Origin: Acanthopleura granulata
Lineage: Eukaryota; Mollusca; Polyplacophora; Chitonida; Chitonidae
Direction of reading: 5' to 3'
DNA: 64,000 nt
Assembly: GCA_016165875.1 (NCBI GenBank)
Contig: JABBOT010000007.1
Span: forward strand, 5,737,245-5,801,244
Below, in pieces: positions 49,894 through 62,204 of the stretch (positions within the stretch are counted from its first letter, which is position 1; every line of letters starts with the position of its first letter). The position numbers and the translations under genes are program-made. Below the pieces are notes generated by a model. The model had not been told where the DNA came from. It did not search any database and saw nothing but the letters and a program-made list of their open reading frames with translations.

Positions 49894-51175
49894 ATGGAAA
49901 TTTTCAGACTCTAGCTTTAAAGCATCTGTACTGTGGACAGACACACAAGTTTACACTAGTCTGAGGTTGTTCAGAAATTTGCATTAGACATGACGCAGTC
50001 ACCAGCAACGCTCAAATTTGCAGGTCTGAAACCTCCCATGTACCGTGCAGCAATGCGGTCTGATTTTTAGACCGGCCTTCCACGTTCAAGAAATGTGCCC
50101 AACATGAGATGAAAACTTCAATAAAACTACTTTCCAGAAACCTTGGTGACTACATACCATTCTATTTAGCCTATCTAAATTATTCCGATCTCTGTTGCCC
50201 ATCTGAAGCAAATCCAAAACGACTCTCTCTTGGTTGGCTTAAAACATGGGGTATTTGGCCATTTCACCTGGAAACAGCTTATATGAGTAAATGTGTCGTC
50301 TGTTACGGTTTACCCATCCAGAGTAACCTCAACTTTAATTAGAATTTTTGTTTATTTGATTTCATCATATGGCGCACCTACTCTCTGTGTCTTTTAGAAA
50401 TGTACGAATGTAGTGTTGACAAGCTTGCTAAGAAGCCGCTTACTGTACAGCATATGCAGATTCATTTAAGTGTTTAGCTGGTCTTATTTGTGTAAACAGT
50501 GCATCGTAACTCAGTGCATGATTTCTGGTCTCAACTCCACCATTGGAGCTGTGTTACAAATGTCAAGATCTCAAGATAACGGCATAGGCTTTATTTTATG
50601 GCTTTATCAACAAGTACAGGCCAATTTGGTCATGTAGGATCAAAAAGTGTTTCCACTCTTGTGTTTTTCTATACTGGTGAGTATAACATGATGTTGTAAT
50701 CCGTTATTATTTTTTTACACAAAACCCTGTTCCTGTGCAAGTCAAACCAGTCCTTAACTGATATTTAAAAAAATGTTTGTCTTTTTATTTCTTTTGAGTG
50801 TTCATAGCATTACATCGAAAATCATTCACTGCTTCCAGGTACTTATTCTTGCCATGATGTGGTGTTAAACCTTAATCATTCATTCAAACCAGTCCAAGAA
50901 TTGAATCAAGAGTTCAAAGTCATTGTTAACATATCTGATGTATTGCCAGGGCAGTGAAGGTGAAATAAATTCTACAACAGCTTTAGTTTCTTTTAGCTTC
51001 ATTAAAATACATGTCTTGTGAAGGGAGAAACAGAGTTAACAAATATCTAGGGTCAACACTTCGCGGCATAGCCCTACAACGGGCATTCACACTGAACTGC
51101 TACCATCATTGCCAGTAAATTTATTTTTTCACATTTTAATATGTCTAGAAAAAAAAAAATTCAAAAATGATACTA

Positions 51176-51340
51176 GTTGCAACCTCTCTTAGCACTCAGC
51201 ACTGAGAGGTTAGAGTAAGGGACTGGTCGGCCTGGTGTCCATATAATTTGACCGGATGGGGTGTTATGTCTGGTGTATTCAGCATGATGTTTGAGTGATG
51301 GCAGCACTTTGGTGACATCAACTCTTTCTGCCACGGGAGG
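51176..51340 (+). mobile_element. SINE-E copy
   Basis: Reverse orientation relative to 12597-12878: tagcactcagcactgagagg, ggtgtccatataatttgacc, gggtgttatgtctggtgta, cagcactttggtgac. Confidence 0.65.
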
Positions 51341-52889
51341 ACATAATACATATGTACACATTTCAAGGATATTCGCTCTGAGGATGCCTTGTTTAAAGGA
51401 GAAAAACTTTTTCATTGTCTTTTTTTTTTTTTAATAATCCTCTAGTGTTAACTCCAGAAGACATTAAACTACAGCCAAACATTTTGTCTCAAGTCACACA
51501 TTTAGCTTCATTTTGAAGGGTTGAATGATCTTAAAGAAGGTGTTATAGAAGTATGTTTGGAAAGTAAGAGGACAGGATACTGGAAAAATGTCAGCTTCAG
51601 CATGAGGAATACTATTTTAAATCATTTAGTGCCCTTTAAAGACGTGATATTTGGGCCAAAATGTTAAGTCCTTTTAGCATGTACATAATGGAGCGAGAAC
51701 AAAGTTAACAGGTAACTACAAAAGAAATGTAAAAGATGCAGAAGAAAAATTTGACAGTACATTTACATTCAGAATATTGTCTGGGGCTTTACCGCCAGCT
51801 GCTGCAGCGACTGTTGCTGTAGGTTATGCATGGCTGGTTGTGTAATTCAAACTTGCTTGAAGGCATTTGGGTAGGGAAGACTACACAATAAGTCACCTGT
51901 CACACTATCACGAGATAAATAATATACCTAAACCAATGTACATAAGACTTCCATAAATGCAGCAAAACAGTTCGGGTGGTTAAATGCTGGGGTGCTAAGG
52001 GTAAGGTTACATGTAAGTTAAATGTTTGTTAGTATGAGTAGAGAAAGCTTTTTTATTATTTATACATCAATGAAATCCCAGTGTTATTTTCACTGCAGTG
52101 AAATATCACATTTTGATATTTCATTGTCAGATGTCATGATTTCAAAAAAGAAAGTGTTTATTTTATAAAGTTCCAATCTGATGTCAGCGGAATGACGTCA
52201 TAATGCAAGTTTAGTCAACTGCTACATTCTCAAGTCACACAAGAAGACAGGAAAGAGGTCACGTACAGGACGTCATGCTCTAGGTTTGTCTGTGACAGTG
52301 TACAAAAATGCCGAAAACTCTTTAAAGTGCACAAAAGCATGATACTGTTAGGGTGTAAATAATAAATAGAATATTGCAGATTGAAAGATGAATATCATAA
52401 ATATCATTCTGGCAAGAGGTGGAAATGATAACCCCAAAACGCAAAGCTCTCACTCAAATAATATTTATGGTATTCAACCTTCACTGTGTTATATCCTCTA
52501 TGTTCATAGAAAATTAGTTTCCCTTGTTGCCAGTGAACAAGAGGACAAAGTATAGAACTGACTGCACATTTAGCTCATTGATAATTGGCTCAGTAAATGT
52601 GCATCATGGTTGTAGCCATCTAGAAGATGTTCTTATTTACATATATACATGTTTAGTAAATTACTGCAGATGTTGTGGTCTGATTAGAAAAATAAATACT
52701 ATCATAATTATGGTCATAAACTACTTACAAATGATTGCTGTGTGGTGATATGAACGGAACTTATTATACACAAAGGAATCAAAGTTGAAATCAGTGAAAC
52801 ATTAAAGTTACCTGTATGTTTTTAATTGTTTTGTTATGGCATTCTTAATTCTCTGCCATTGAGGATTCTTAAGCTGTAAGGGACCACTC

Positions 52890-53020
52890 TGCACCGACTT
52901 TAATGTACATAGCAATAACAAATGAGAAGGCACTGAATAATGGTAACCAAACGAGCCGTTGGGAGTTGCATGCTGGCTAGCCATCCCAGTGAGCGCAGAA
53001 CTTCAGCTGCTGTGAATGCT
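52890..53020. repeat. Dispersed repeat family H, copy 2
   Basis: caccgactttaatgtacata and ggctagccatcccagtgagc match 13480-13620. Confidence 0.55.
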
Positions 53021-53453
53021 GTGAATCATGGCAATCGAGCTAAGACCCATGTTATCACAATTCAGACTCGTTTTTGGTCAAAGCTCAGCCTGTCAGTTAG
53101 TTATGGAGAACTTGCATGGACAAGTTGAAAAAAATTGAAAATCAGCCATGCAATTTGTCTGACCTGAATGTCCTTACGATAGAAGGAAAAATTGCTTGAA
53201 CAGTCCACATTTCACTGTATTAGATTCTGATTCTCCATGGATTCCCCCACCTGTTAAATTGAGAGGGGTTGTTGATGTCATCTCCTGGTGGCCATTTTCC
53301 ATGGGTCATCTTCATTAAAACATGGCAATTGACCTTGAAATCTCATGGGAGTATTGGTAGAGTATGAAACTTATAATAAGCTTAAAAACTGAGTTTTGAT
53401 ACTAATATTACGTGATTGATGATGACTGTGCTGTGCTCTTTCTGCTTGCAGAT

Positions 53454-53543
53454 ATGGTGGAACTATGGCAGAGTCCCCAGGCCCCACCAGAAAGCCCTAC
53501 TTCCCAGGCTCGGCTGATCTGGCGGGGTACAACCGACACCTAA
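53454..53543 (+). other. Upstream ORF overlapping the main start, different frame
   Basis: The first ATG of exon 2 (53454, ATATGG context) opens 29 codons that end in TAA at 53541-53543, overlapping the main frame that starts at 53465. The main ATG has the better context (CTATGG with G at +4), so it would be reached by leaky scanning. Confidence 0.45.
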
Positions 53544-55148
53544 CTGAGAGCCTGGGCGGGTTGACAGATCCCAGGGAGTTTGACGCTTTCACCCTGTTTC
53601 CAGAAGGGGATGGGAAACCTCAGCGCGAATCACCAGGGTTTGTGTGGCAAGATTTCTCCAGCCTGACTGCCCCGTCACCCCCTCAGTGCATTAGTCCACC
53701 TGGGGCGGACTTCAGTCCCAGAGGAGTGCCTGCCTTTTTGCCTCCTTCATACGAGGATTACCTAAAGAGGAGTGCTCAGGAATTCTCTCCCCCTGTTAGT
53801 CCTCTAAGCTCAGAGTTATCTCCCCCTGTTAGACCTCTTAGTCCCAGGACTACTGGTTATACAGCTCATAATGGTTTCAGCCCGCGACATTATACAGAAG
53901 AGAAAGACTTTGCACATGTTCCTGAGTTAGCAGACACAAGTCACCAAGGATATGATATCTACTCTTCCATGCCCATAGAGGACTGGAATAATTTCTCTCC
54001 GTACAGCCCTTTCGGGACCCCTGAGACTCAAGGCTACAGCCAGGCCTCTGACAAGGACTCCGCTAATAAGCCCAGTTACAGTGAGGTAATCCGCTGTTCT
54101 AGAGCTAAGCTAGCTCAGTCGGGAAAGGCTGATGCTGACTGCCTGAAAAAGAAGCCTGATTTCATAATAAAACCTCCCAGACAGGCGAAAAAGTCCTTCT
54201 CTAAGTACTACCATTCAAAGGGGAAAACTGGTAGGCCCGAAGCCCCTAGTTTGCCTGTCCATCCAGATTCTAAATACGGACTAGATCAATTTGAAGATCC
54301 GACTTTCATGAGAAAGAACTCTAGTGGCTGTGGCGGGAGCCTGCATGAAAAAACTAGCAGTGCTGAGAGCCTGATCCAGTTGACACGTCAGGAAAGCACT
54401 AGCAGTGTTAGTAGTGGGGCAAGTGGGGGTGAAGATTTGAAGTCACACCCTGGTTATACTGGTTCTCCTATCATGACCTCTAAAATGACCTCACAGGAGC
54501 TCCCGTCCAGTCCTTTGTCTGCAGCTGACAGCAGTGTGCAGGACTCCAAAAACAAGGGAGGTAAATCTTGTCAGACTACTCCCCAGGCTGCTAGAATGGC
54601 TGATGTCGGTTGCTCAGGAGAAAGCAGTGGGAAATTACCAGCCGCGCCATTCTTCGATCCGAAGCGAATCTTCCAAAGTAGACCTAGCAGCGCTTCAAAG
54701 AAAAGCTCACCTGGGTTGAACTCTAGTCAGAGCGGAGGAGGAAGTACCACGGTTCTTAATAACGGCAAACTAAGCTACGGCCCGAAATCCTCGACTAACG
54801 TGAACAAACGGACATCAGACTACATAAACAATGATCTGAGGGATACCAAGAAAAGCAGTAACAATGGTTGCTCTGTTAAAAAGGAACAGGAAAGTAGTGC
54901 AGGGAAAAGTATTAAAGATGATTCTTCAAATCTTGGAAAGCAGTTCAATAAACATGACAAGTCTAAAGGTGTGTACAGCCGACAGACTGGTAAGCTGAAA
55001 TCTCATAATGCCAGTTCTGATGCACCTGCTTCGCCATCATCCACCACCTCATTGTCTTCGTCACCTGGCAGTCAACCCACAGATCATCGCGCCAATAGTA
55101 CACAGGGCAATCCAAGCAGAGGGCACAACATTGATCAGGAACTCATAG
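53465..55148 (+). CDS. Unrecognised disordered Ser/Pro-rich protein, first coding exon (561 codons)
   Basis: I do not recognise this gene. The exon runs from an acceptor (TGCTTGCAG, exon start 53452) to a strong donor CTCATAG/GTGAGT at 55149, ending in phase 1 after ...NIDQELI. The open frame continues 27 codons into the intron and should not be counted. Composition is low-complexity: Pro-rich repeats of SPPVSPLSSELSPPVRPLSP type at about 105-130, then a conserved-looking block KPSYSEVIRCSRAKLAQ at about 203-219. A basic stretch follows (KKKPDFIIKPPRQAKKSFSK, about 228-247). After that comes a long Ser/Lys/Asn-rich tail from about residue 280. No signal peptide, membrane segment or enzyme motif. 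The many phosphorylatable SP/TP sites and basic blocks suggest an intrinsically disordered regulatory or RNA/chromatin-associated protein; that is inference. GC content and codon use are richer than the flanking introns. Confidence 0.75.
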
Positions 55149-55239
55149 GTGAGTTTACTAATAATAATAATTATAATGATAAACTTTATTTAATGATGAC
55201 TGTGTACATGTACACTCGGTCAGCACAGTAGTTGGTGTT

Positions 55240-55448
55240 TGGAGAGGCCCTCTCATATTTGCAGTTCAAGTCCAGCTCATGCTGGCTTCCTCTCTGGCCA
55301 TATGTGGGAAGGCCTGCAGTCACCTGCCGATTGTTGAGGGTTTCCACCAGGCTCTGCCCGGTTTCTTCCCACCATCATGATTGTCGCTGTTGTGTGAGTG
55401 AAACATTCTTGAGTACGGCATAAAAACCTCAATCATATAGAAAAATAA
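55240..55448 (+). mobile_element. SINE-A copy
   Basis: gagaggccctctcatatttg, B-box-like cagttcaagtccagctcatg, gcttcctctctggccatatg, ttcttgagtacggcataaaa, ending caatcatatagaaaaataaa. Starts 90 bp after the coding exon donor. Confidence 0.75.
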
Positions 55449-55989
55449 ACCTCACATTCACACAATCTTTCAGCCTGTAGTTATCAGAATTATAGTAAGG
55501 TAATTTAAAGAAAACAACATAATTTTGCTCTGATATATGTTCACTGTTTCTGTATAAATGTACATGTATATGACATGACTTTCCATCACTTTACACGTAC
55601 TATATACAGTACGTATATAGACATAAATCAAATCATTGATGAAACAAGAATTCCTCACCTAGAAATACATGCAATCAACCTGATATATTAAATGCAAAGG
55701 GCTTATAGAAATGGCTCGTTTTTAGGCTATTTTTGTTTCCAGGGGTTCAGATTTCAATTATTTTTTTTCTATCTTCCTTATCTCTATCTCTGTAAAAACT
55801 TAAAGAGTCATAAGAGCACTAATTTTCTATACGACCATCCTCCCGATATCATAGGGGTTGAAGTCTAGGTTTGGAGGGGCACTTCCAATGATCATCTTAC
55901 CCAATCTGGAGTGTCCCGTAGGTAAGACTGCGCTGTGATACAGCGCGTTTACGAACATCTTACCGTTGGTAGTCAGAGTTGTCATGTTG

Positions 55990-56446
55990 TTATTCCATAT
56001 GGAGAGGATTGGAGCAGAGGAGGGGTGTACTGACGGCTTGTGCTATTTTTTGTAGTTGCAGAGCAACAGGAAGAGGCAGTAGCTGCTGGTGATGAGTAAA
56101 TTTATAATACACACCCGCAAGGCCAGCTGCCCCAGTGATGTATGGGGTCCAGTTGGCCTGCTTTGCAACACCCTCTGAAACAGGCTGTCTCTGTTCTGGT
56201 GGCCTCCTGTTGCCCTCCTGTAGCAGCAGCAACAGAAAGACCATGGTGTTGTGATTCCTTGGCTGCCCGAAGCTGTTCAAGCAGTCGTTTCTGTTTGACC
56301 TTTCTGGCAGCATATCCGGCGCGCCCGGCCACCACCTTCTTCAGGTCTTTACTTTTCTTATGGTGTATCACTCTTTCCACCGGAGGTGTCTCCTCCGGCG
56401 GGTTCACTTGGTGCTCCGAAGGAAGAGTCGGGTTCTCCACCATCAT
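55990..56446 (-). pseudogene. Broken ORF of the element, basic/Ala-rich with possible membrane segment
   Basis: Starts at an ATG at 56444-56446 (or the next at 56443). It has a basic helical block (KDLKKVVAGRAGYAARKVKQ), then Gln/Thr-rich linker sequence. The frame then shifts near 56200: a neighbouring frame continues with WTPYITGAAGLAGVYYKF, a plausible membrane segment, and runs to about 55990. At least one frameshift, so not functional as it stands. Function unknown. Confidence 0.45.
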
Positions 56447-56546
56447 TCATGAAGAGCATTGTTGTTAGCGGCGCTAGCAACATGCTGTACCGATGATAGA
56501 GCACACAGGAAGCACTACTAATCGAATGTCCAACAAAGGGGTCGGC

Positions 56547-56888
56547 CTACAGGTCGCGTGCAAGATCAGTTTGTTTCTCATGTGGGATTGGAAGAAACAT
56601 GCTGACCACTCCTGAGTACAATTGTAGTGCAGTCTGCCCTATCGTTTTCGTCATGGCCGCACCTAGCCTTGGCTCGTGACGAGCATAGAGTTTTTCGACC
56701 TCGTCCTCATTCAACAAATTAGTTTGGTCCACTGTCAATGCCAAAGATACTGTTTGGCCTGTCATCCCCCCCCCACCCCCCCGCCAGCGCAGCAAGCCTA
56801 TCATGGTGCAGATTGGTAAAACGAGCTTCCACCTGTTCCTCCAATGGCTCCTGCTTCTTTTGTCAAGGCGAGGAAACAGACTCATCAT
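56547..56888 (-). pseudogene. ORF remnant of the element (113 codons)
   Basis: Open frame with VDQTNLLNEDEVEKLYARHE and a hydrophobic tail, interrupted in the middle by a G-run coding GGGGG that looks like slippage damage. No recognised domain. Confidence 0.35.
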
Positions 56889-57326
56889 TTTCGTTGATTA
56901 GTTCATCGATTAGTTTATCCAGGAGGGATCACATCATTTCCTCAGAGGCAATCTTCAATCGAGTCCCTATCTTTGCAGTGGAAGATGATGACCCAGCACG
57001 TCTTCTCTCGTAGATCCTTTAGGACCGAGTTATATTTCTGGGTGAGTACCCAGACACTTTGCTGTGCGTGCCAGCCTGAGAAAGCCATTCAGCCAAAACA
57101 TTTTCGGCCAACCTATAGATACAGCATACTTAACACATTCGCCGACGTGATGGGCCCAGTGTGCCCTAGTTGGATTAGCCTAACATTGGATCTGGCAGAT
57201 CTTGGGAGTTTTAAGCGACAAGGGGTGGATGGACGGATTTACACCTTCCAACTCCGGATGGGGGGGAAGGGGGATGTTTATGCACGAAAGAAGGTGCCAT
57301 AGGGAAAATCTGAAGAACCACTGAAG

Positions 57327-57796
57327 TTGAATGAGCTTGGCGATGTTGATATTGAAGCCCCGAATGCGCTCCAAAAACTCACCCTGGTTCTGTCTGATGA
57401 CCCTGAGAATAGGGTATGGGGTCTTGTTAAATCGGATGATCCCAAATGGGACATTGATCTGGCTGTGACCGCAGTCCTGGTGCACACATGGGTGGTATGG
57501 TTCAAAGAGTTTTTAATGACGGCACGGCTTACCTCTCGTACACGGCCATGGGAGATGAAATTCAGATGAGGATACTGCCGGAAGGGGGCTATATGATCAG
57601 AGCAGGTCCGGATACAACATCTTACCTCGATATCATCACACCATTTCCGATTGACAAGGTTCCCCCGGGTACCATTATCATTCTGGATATTATATTGGGT
57701 CATAATCCAGACAAGCCCTTCCACATCCTTCCTGGTTTGAAGATCAGGTGGCTGAAAGAGCATGTCGGTAAAAGCGCAACTATAGTCGTAAAATAA
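57327..57796 (+). pseudogene. ORF remnant of the element, two overlapping frames
   Basis: The first frame (57327-57569) and the second (57488-57796) overlap and look like one gene broken by a frameshift near 57490. The second part has beta-rich, capsid- or dUTPase-like composition (PGTIIILDIILGHNPDKPFH), but I cannot assign a family. A 161-codon minus-strand frame over the same bases is less protein-like. Confidence 0.4.
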
Positions 57797-57823
57797 CTTC
57801 CAAGAGATAATAGGATTGAGACG

Positions 57824-57967
57824 ATGTCAGACAGTGCCGTCGCCACTGCGCCACAAGCTGTACAGTTTAACTGCATAAATCTAGAGCATGGCCTTGAGTT
57901 GAAACTGTTGAAGATTAAGTTTAAAACCGATATCGGATTTAGAATTAAACATTTAAACGGCGTCTAA
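57824..57967 (+). CDS. Small ORF of the element (47 codons)
   Basis: Clean ATG to TAA, MSDSAVATAPQAVQFNCINL at the start, 27 bp after the previous frame. Unrecognised; may be intact only by being short. Confidence 0.35.
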   Translation: MSDSAVATAPQAVQFNCINLEHGLELKLLKIKFKTDIGFRIKHLNGV

Positions 57968-58139
57968 AGATGAGGCAACTGTATCCAGTATTACCTGTAG
58001 ATCCATCTGCCCCCCATGCGTGGGCATTTTAGGGGCTGGGGTGTTGTCCATGATAATTGCGACGCCTATAGCTATAAGCATGAAAGGCGCAGCCTTGTAA
58101 GTGGAGTGGGTAAGTTTCTAAGCCGGCGCTTGTCCGTCA

Positions 58140-58280
58140 AAGCCAAATAACACAACGAAATTTGCTTACTGGCTGAGAGTAAGCTTAATTCAATTACCAA
58201 CTACATCTTTAAGGCGATGATTGAGAGTAAGATTTCGGATACCGAGTTTCATTTAATACTCGGTGAAGTCAAAAAATAAT
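58140..58280 (+). pseudogene. C-terminal ORF remnant of the element
   Basis: The open stretch after a TAA reads HNEICLLAESKLNSITNYIF and continues to KISDTEFHLILGEVKK before double stops. From memory it resembles a short helical motif (LA.SKLN.I...I.KA...S.IS..EF) common in uncharacterised repeat-associated proteins of cnidarians and other invertebrates. The N-terminal part is interrupted. Confidence 0.4.
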
Positions 58281-58739
58281 GAGAAATGAAACAACAGATT
58301 CGGGTTGGTACAGCACATAACTCAATTTCATTACATAAGAAAACGAGGGACGAGTTAGTGCAGCAGGGGTGGGACAAAGATGAAAAAACTATCTGCCAAT
58401 TGAACTTCTCGACAGAGAGGTGGGATACTGGAGTTAGATATACTTGTAGTATAACTCGCAAATCAGCTATAAGATGTGTCCATAAACATTATCCAATATA
58501 CTCATTGTAACCTCGATTGGGATTAGGTGGAGTGTGGTTGCATATATTGTACACAAACTTTACAACACTATGCAAGACCAGACATACGAAATGACTAGAC
58601 TCAGTGATGAAATAAATGATCAAATTCATTCTGGTTAACCAGACCTCGACTGAGAAATCTGATTCATTGAAGTGAACAAAATTCAAACCCTGCAGGACTG
58701 CGTTGAGAGAATTCTATAAGGTTTGAATTTTGTGTGCTT

Positions 58740-58830
58740 TGCTGCGCCTCACAAAACTTGTCCCACTACACAAAAAACTTGTCACGCCACACAAAACTTG
58801 TCACGCCTAAGAAAACTTCTCCCGTTCTAG
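58740..58830. repeat. Short tandem acaaaacttgtcacgcc repeat
   Basis: Four to five imperfect copies of a ~17-bp unit (aaaacttgtc followed by ccact/acgcc), just right of the decayed element. Confidence 0.6.
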
Positions 58831-58947
58831 CCGGCAAGACAGTTATCACTGTGCAATGACACATACTGAATTCATTTAGCTGTACACTACCTCTTATGCG
58901 ATACAGGATATAACTTACTGTGTCAGTATCTCTGAATGTGAGCATCC

Positions 58948-59040
58948 GTTCGCGTACATAAACTGATGCCAATTATCTATGTACCTGAACGCCTGTTCGC
59001 GTACATAAACTTAGGCCAATTATCTATGTACCTGGATGCC
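58948..59040. repeat. 47-bp direct tandem duplication
   Basis: gttcgcgtacataaac starts at 58948 and 58995. The shared unit runs through ccaattatctatgtacctg with few differences. Confidence 0.8.
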
Positions 59041-60154
59041 ATGTGGCTTGAGCTTGGGTTGGGGGTCCTCCAAGGGAGTGGTGAGCCAGAACTCCCATTG
59101 TCTATACTACTAATGGACTCTTTCGATCAAATGCTTATGTGTGGTTTCTGGGGCAGCAGACTGGGGCCAAATCCATGAACATCGACACTAAACATTGATT
59201 GATTTTTATAAAATTTTGTCGCAGGTTTATTTTGTGTAAGCTTAGATTAAGTTTGAAAATCTGTCAGATTCATGCAATAAATTACCTGTTCCCTGATGTC
59301 ATTTTTCATTCCTTAACTGCATCATATATTGTCTTTTTTGGTTAAAAAAAATTTGTCTAGAGGTTCAGTTTTGTGTAACCTCGGATGAATTTTGAAAACC
59401 AGCCTGATCTAAGTGTAAGTTTTGGATACTGAATGTTTTCTTTGGTTTTGATATTGTCATCAGAAAATAAAGTGAAAATATTATTGAGAACGTAGTAAAA
59501 TTTCAGTCAAATAAACAAACCAATCAATTTGGTACATGTGTATGTACAATAACTGCAGAACAGTATAGCTTGATTTTGATAAGATCAAATTCAAAAACAA
59601 GCTGAATTCATGCTCCAGTTTTAAATTTTCAAATTACATGTAGCTCATAATGCCCCATTCTTAAAGACAAGAGAAGAAGCATATAGCGATTGCAAGTGAG
59701 TTTTTTTTTTTTTAATTTGCATGTATTTGGAAAACAGAATCACGAAAGTGATAGTTGCGTTTACGAGACACTTCGGATTTGTGCATACAGTATATGTATC
59801 TTTTGATGTATTAAACATTTAAAATTCTGTAAAACACCAATGAATTTGAAATTCTGCAAATTATATACCACTGAATATTCTTGAATATTCATGTACTTAA
59901 GCAGGATTGATGAACAGATTATGTCAGTAACTCTTGTTTTCAGGGGCATACAAGACAATTCAGCCAATCCAACAATCAGTCGGAGTGCACGAAGATCGTG
60001 CATGTATTCGTGAATTATGCATGATGTTTCATGTTAAATGTCATGGAAACACAGTTCCTGTTGTTAGTACATCTGAGTGTCAGAATCTTTTAATCCTAGA
60101 ATTCTTTTTAAGATAACCTCCAAAGATGTAGTCTTGGCTGATGCCGACAAACCT

Positions 60155-60346
60155 AGGAGTTTTTCTATTCAATTTCTTTTCAGAAACTTATTTTGAACAA
60201 ATAGAACAGAAAACTCAATATTTTTTCATCACCAGTGTATCAGAAACTCAATTCATGTCATGTAAACTCAATATAAAATGTGTCTGAAACATAATTTTCT
60301 GATATTTCTTGTGGTTACCACGTCAAGAAAGTGGCTAGAAAATCCA
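60155..60346. mobile_element. MITE-like family C copy (inverted)
   Basis: gtttttctattcaatttctt at one end and aagaaagtggctagaaaatc at the other. The interior matches 41278-41470 reversed. Confidence 0.6.
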
Positions 60347-61715
60347 GTGCTTTTAGCACTGCTAAAAATTACTGGTATTATGCATTGACAATGGAGACAT
60401 AGTAGGGTTGCGTGTTGTATTTTGACCTGAATGACAAAACTGATTACATCTGTACATAGATTGTACATAGACTATTACTACTCACTGTCACCAGGCCATC
60501 ACGTGACACATTTCCAAAATAACACAACCTTCACCACACATTGTAGAACACAAACTGAAAAGAGAGAAAATTATAGAGCACTTGGTAGGTCAGGGTTTAG
60601 CCGCACTCTGCTCAGTGTCTGGTGGTGTTGGGGTTGGGTATTCACAGACAGGATGTGCCAGTCATGTAAGGTGAGAAATCAGGACTGACTGTTGCAGTCT
60701 CACCAGAAACAGGTCATTTGTTCAGGGCACCTGTAAATGACGACAACCAAAGCCCCAAACATATCAAATCAAAGGATCAACAAAGGTAGGCAGATTTTCA
60801 CCAAGACTTTGGCTTTGATGATCTGGCAGCTGTTACATTTAATGTTACATAGTGTGGCCATGGTAGACTTGGATTGCATAAAAGGCTGATTTTAGGGCTG
60901 TTATTCTTTCTTATATGCAACACAGTGCACACTGTGCATGTGACATTATACACAGTACCTACAAGTATGTGATCAGAGTATTTTTTCTCTGTCACCACTA
61001 GATTGCATAAAGATAGGAGCCAATATAAGCAATCAATTCTAGGGTAGCATGAGTGACATCTCTGATGTTTAGGGACTTGACTTGGTCTTTTTAAAGTAGG
61101 GTTGAACATTGTGTACAAATGATGCCTTGGCGATTGTGTGTTTGGAGAAAACAGGTGCCATAATTTTATACTTTGACTATAACTGCACATTGTAAGAACC
61201 AGTGACACTGAACATTTTTCAGATGATTTACATGGATAATGACTAGTTAAGTGTTGTGATTTGCAAGGCATTGATTGGTCTTATGTAAAAATAAAAATTT
61301 TAAAAAAAGCTGCAAGACGAGGTGGAATTCAAATTTCTGATAAAACTCAAACTGTGTTGGTCAATTACAGCATTTTAATTTCAGCAGCTTTTCGAGGCAC
61401 AAATTAAGAAATTTATCCAACATTAGGCCAAATGTGCAACTATAGCAAGTATGTTGAATAAGCAACATTCAGGCACACATTCTCAACATAAATTAAGCCC
61501 AAAAAAAACACATTTTTGGACTTTCATTTCATCACAAGGCTCAGGCTTTCATAAGAAGCTTGGTTTCACTAGTGTAGACTACACATTTATTTTCAAACAA
61601 AAGCTTAACACGGAAATGTTAGCATACAAAAGTCAAGTGTGCATAGATTTAATTCATAATCCCCAGTAAGCTGGGGATGCAGAGAATGGCACTCTGATTA
61701 ACAGGAAAGCGCATC

Positions 61716-61908
61716 ATAATGGCCCGGTGGTTGTGAGTTCAGCTCTTGTTGTCTTCCTCTCCAGCCTTTCATGGGAAGGTCTTTATGGGTTTCTCCTAGG
61801 ATTTGCCTGGTTTCCTCTCACCATAATGCTGGCTTCCACTGTATACTCTAAGTGAAATATTTCTTGAGTATGGCATAAAACACCAATGAAATAAATAAAT
61901 AACAGGAA
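61716..61908 (+). mobile_element. SINE-A copy with A/T tail
   Basis: ggttgtgagttcagctcttg (B-box region), cttcctctccagcctttcat, gtttcctctcaccataatgc, ttcttgagtatggcataaaa, ending caatgaaataaataaataac. Confidence 0.75.
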
Positions 61909-62204
61909 GGTATGTTTTCCACCCCCAATAAATCACAAAAGGAATATAGCTGCACAAAGTGGTGTCATTCAGACTGAGCCCATTCAGCTGTCAGTGATGA
62001 ATAAGGCAATGTACGTGTTCATGTGAGGTCACACATATATAGTACATACACATGTATCAGTATCCAACTCTTACTATAATGGCAGAGATAACTTCCTGGT
62101 GTGGCTCGTATCCAGGTCTCTGGCAGTGAGGGGTAATCACATGTGGTCAATCTAACCTGACACAGGGAAACACCACTTTCTCTCCCCCCCCCCCTCCCTC
62201 CCAG

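Larger units (their letters stand above)
49902..53451. other. Rest of intron 1 of the plus-strand gene
   Basis: Contains the SINE-E copy at 51176-51340 and the family H copy at 52890-53020. No coding exon, RNA or other repeat is convincing in the remainder; the small frames there lack support. Confidence 0.4.
55850..58510. mobile_element. Decayed multi-ORF mobile or virus-like element of unknown family
   Basis: A 2.6-kb block in intron 2 of the plus-strand gene with several short, frame-broken protein remnants in both directions, unlike the rest of the window. On the minus side: a Lys/Arg/Ala-rich remnant with a possible membrane segment (56446-55990, broken) and another at 56888-56547. On the plus side: 57327-57796, 57824-57967 and about 58140-58280. 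Their arrangement suggests two divergent gene blocks. The ends are not defined, no terminal repeats were found, and no polymerase, integrase or transposase was seen, so the class stays open (virus-like insertion, Polinton-like element or DNA transposon). Confidence 0.5.

Noticed and set aside
55149..55231. Extension of the 561-codon frame to a stop at 55231
   Set aside because: A strong consensus donor at 55149 and low-complexity AAT-rich sequence after it show this is intron.
57278..57763. 161-codon minus-strand frame
   Set aside because: It lies antisense to the more protein-like plus-strand remnants and is rich in Ser/Thr/Gly/Arg repeats as expected for a shadow frame.
59940..60116. Strong acceptor (CTTGTTTTCAG) followed by a 58-codon frame in the right phase
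   Set aside because: No poly(A) signal follows the stop, no usable internal donor leads on in frame, and the composition is not protein-like.
60698..60785. 88-nt exon candidate for the plus-strand gene (VSPETGHLF...), open in phase 1
   Set aside because: It leaves phase 2, which cannot be joined to the better-supported 62205-62291 exon without a stop, and its polypyrimidine tract is poor. It may still be an alternative exon.
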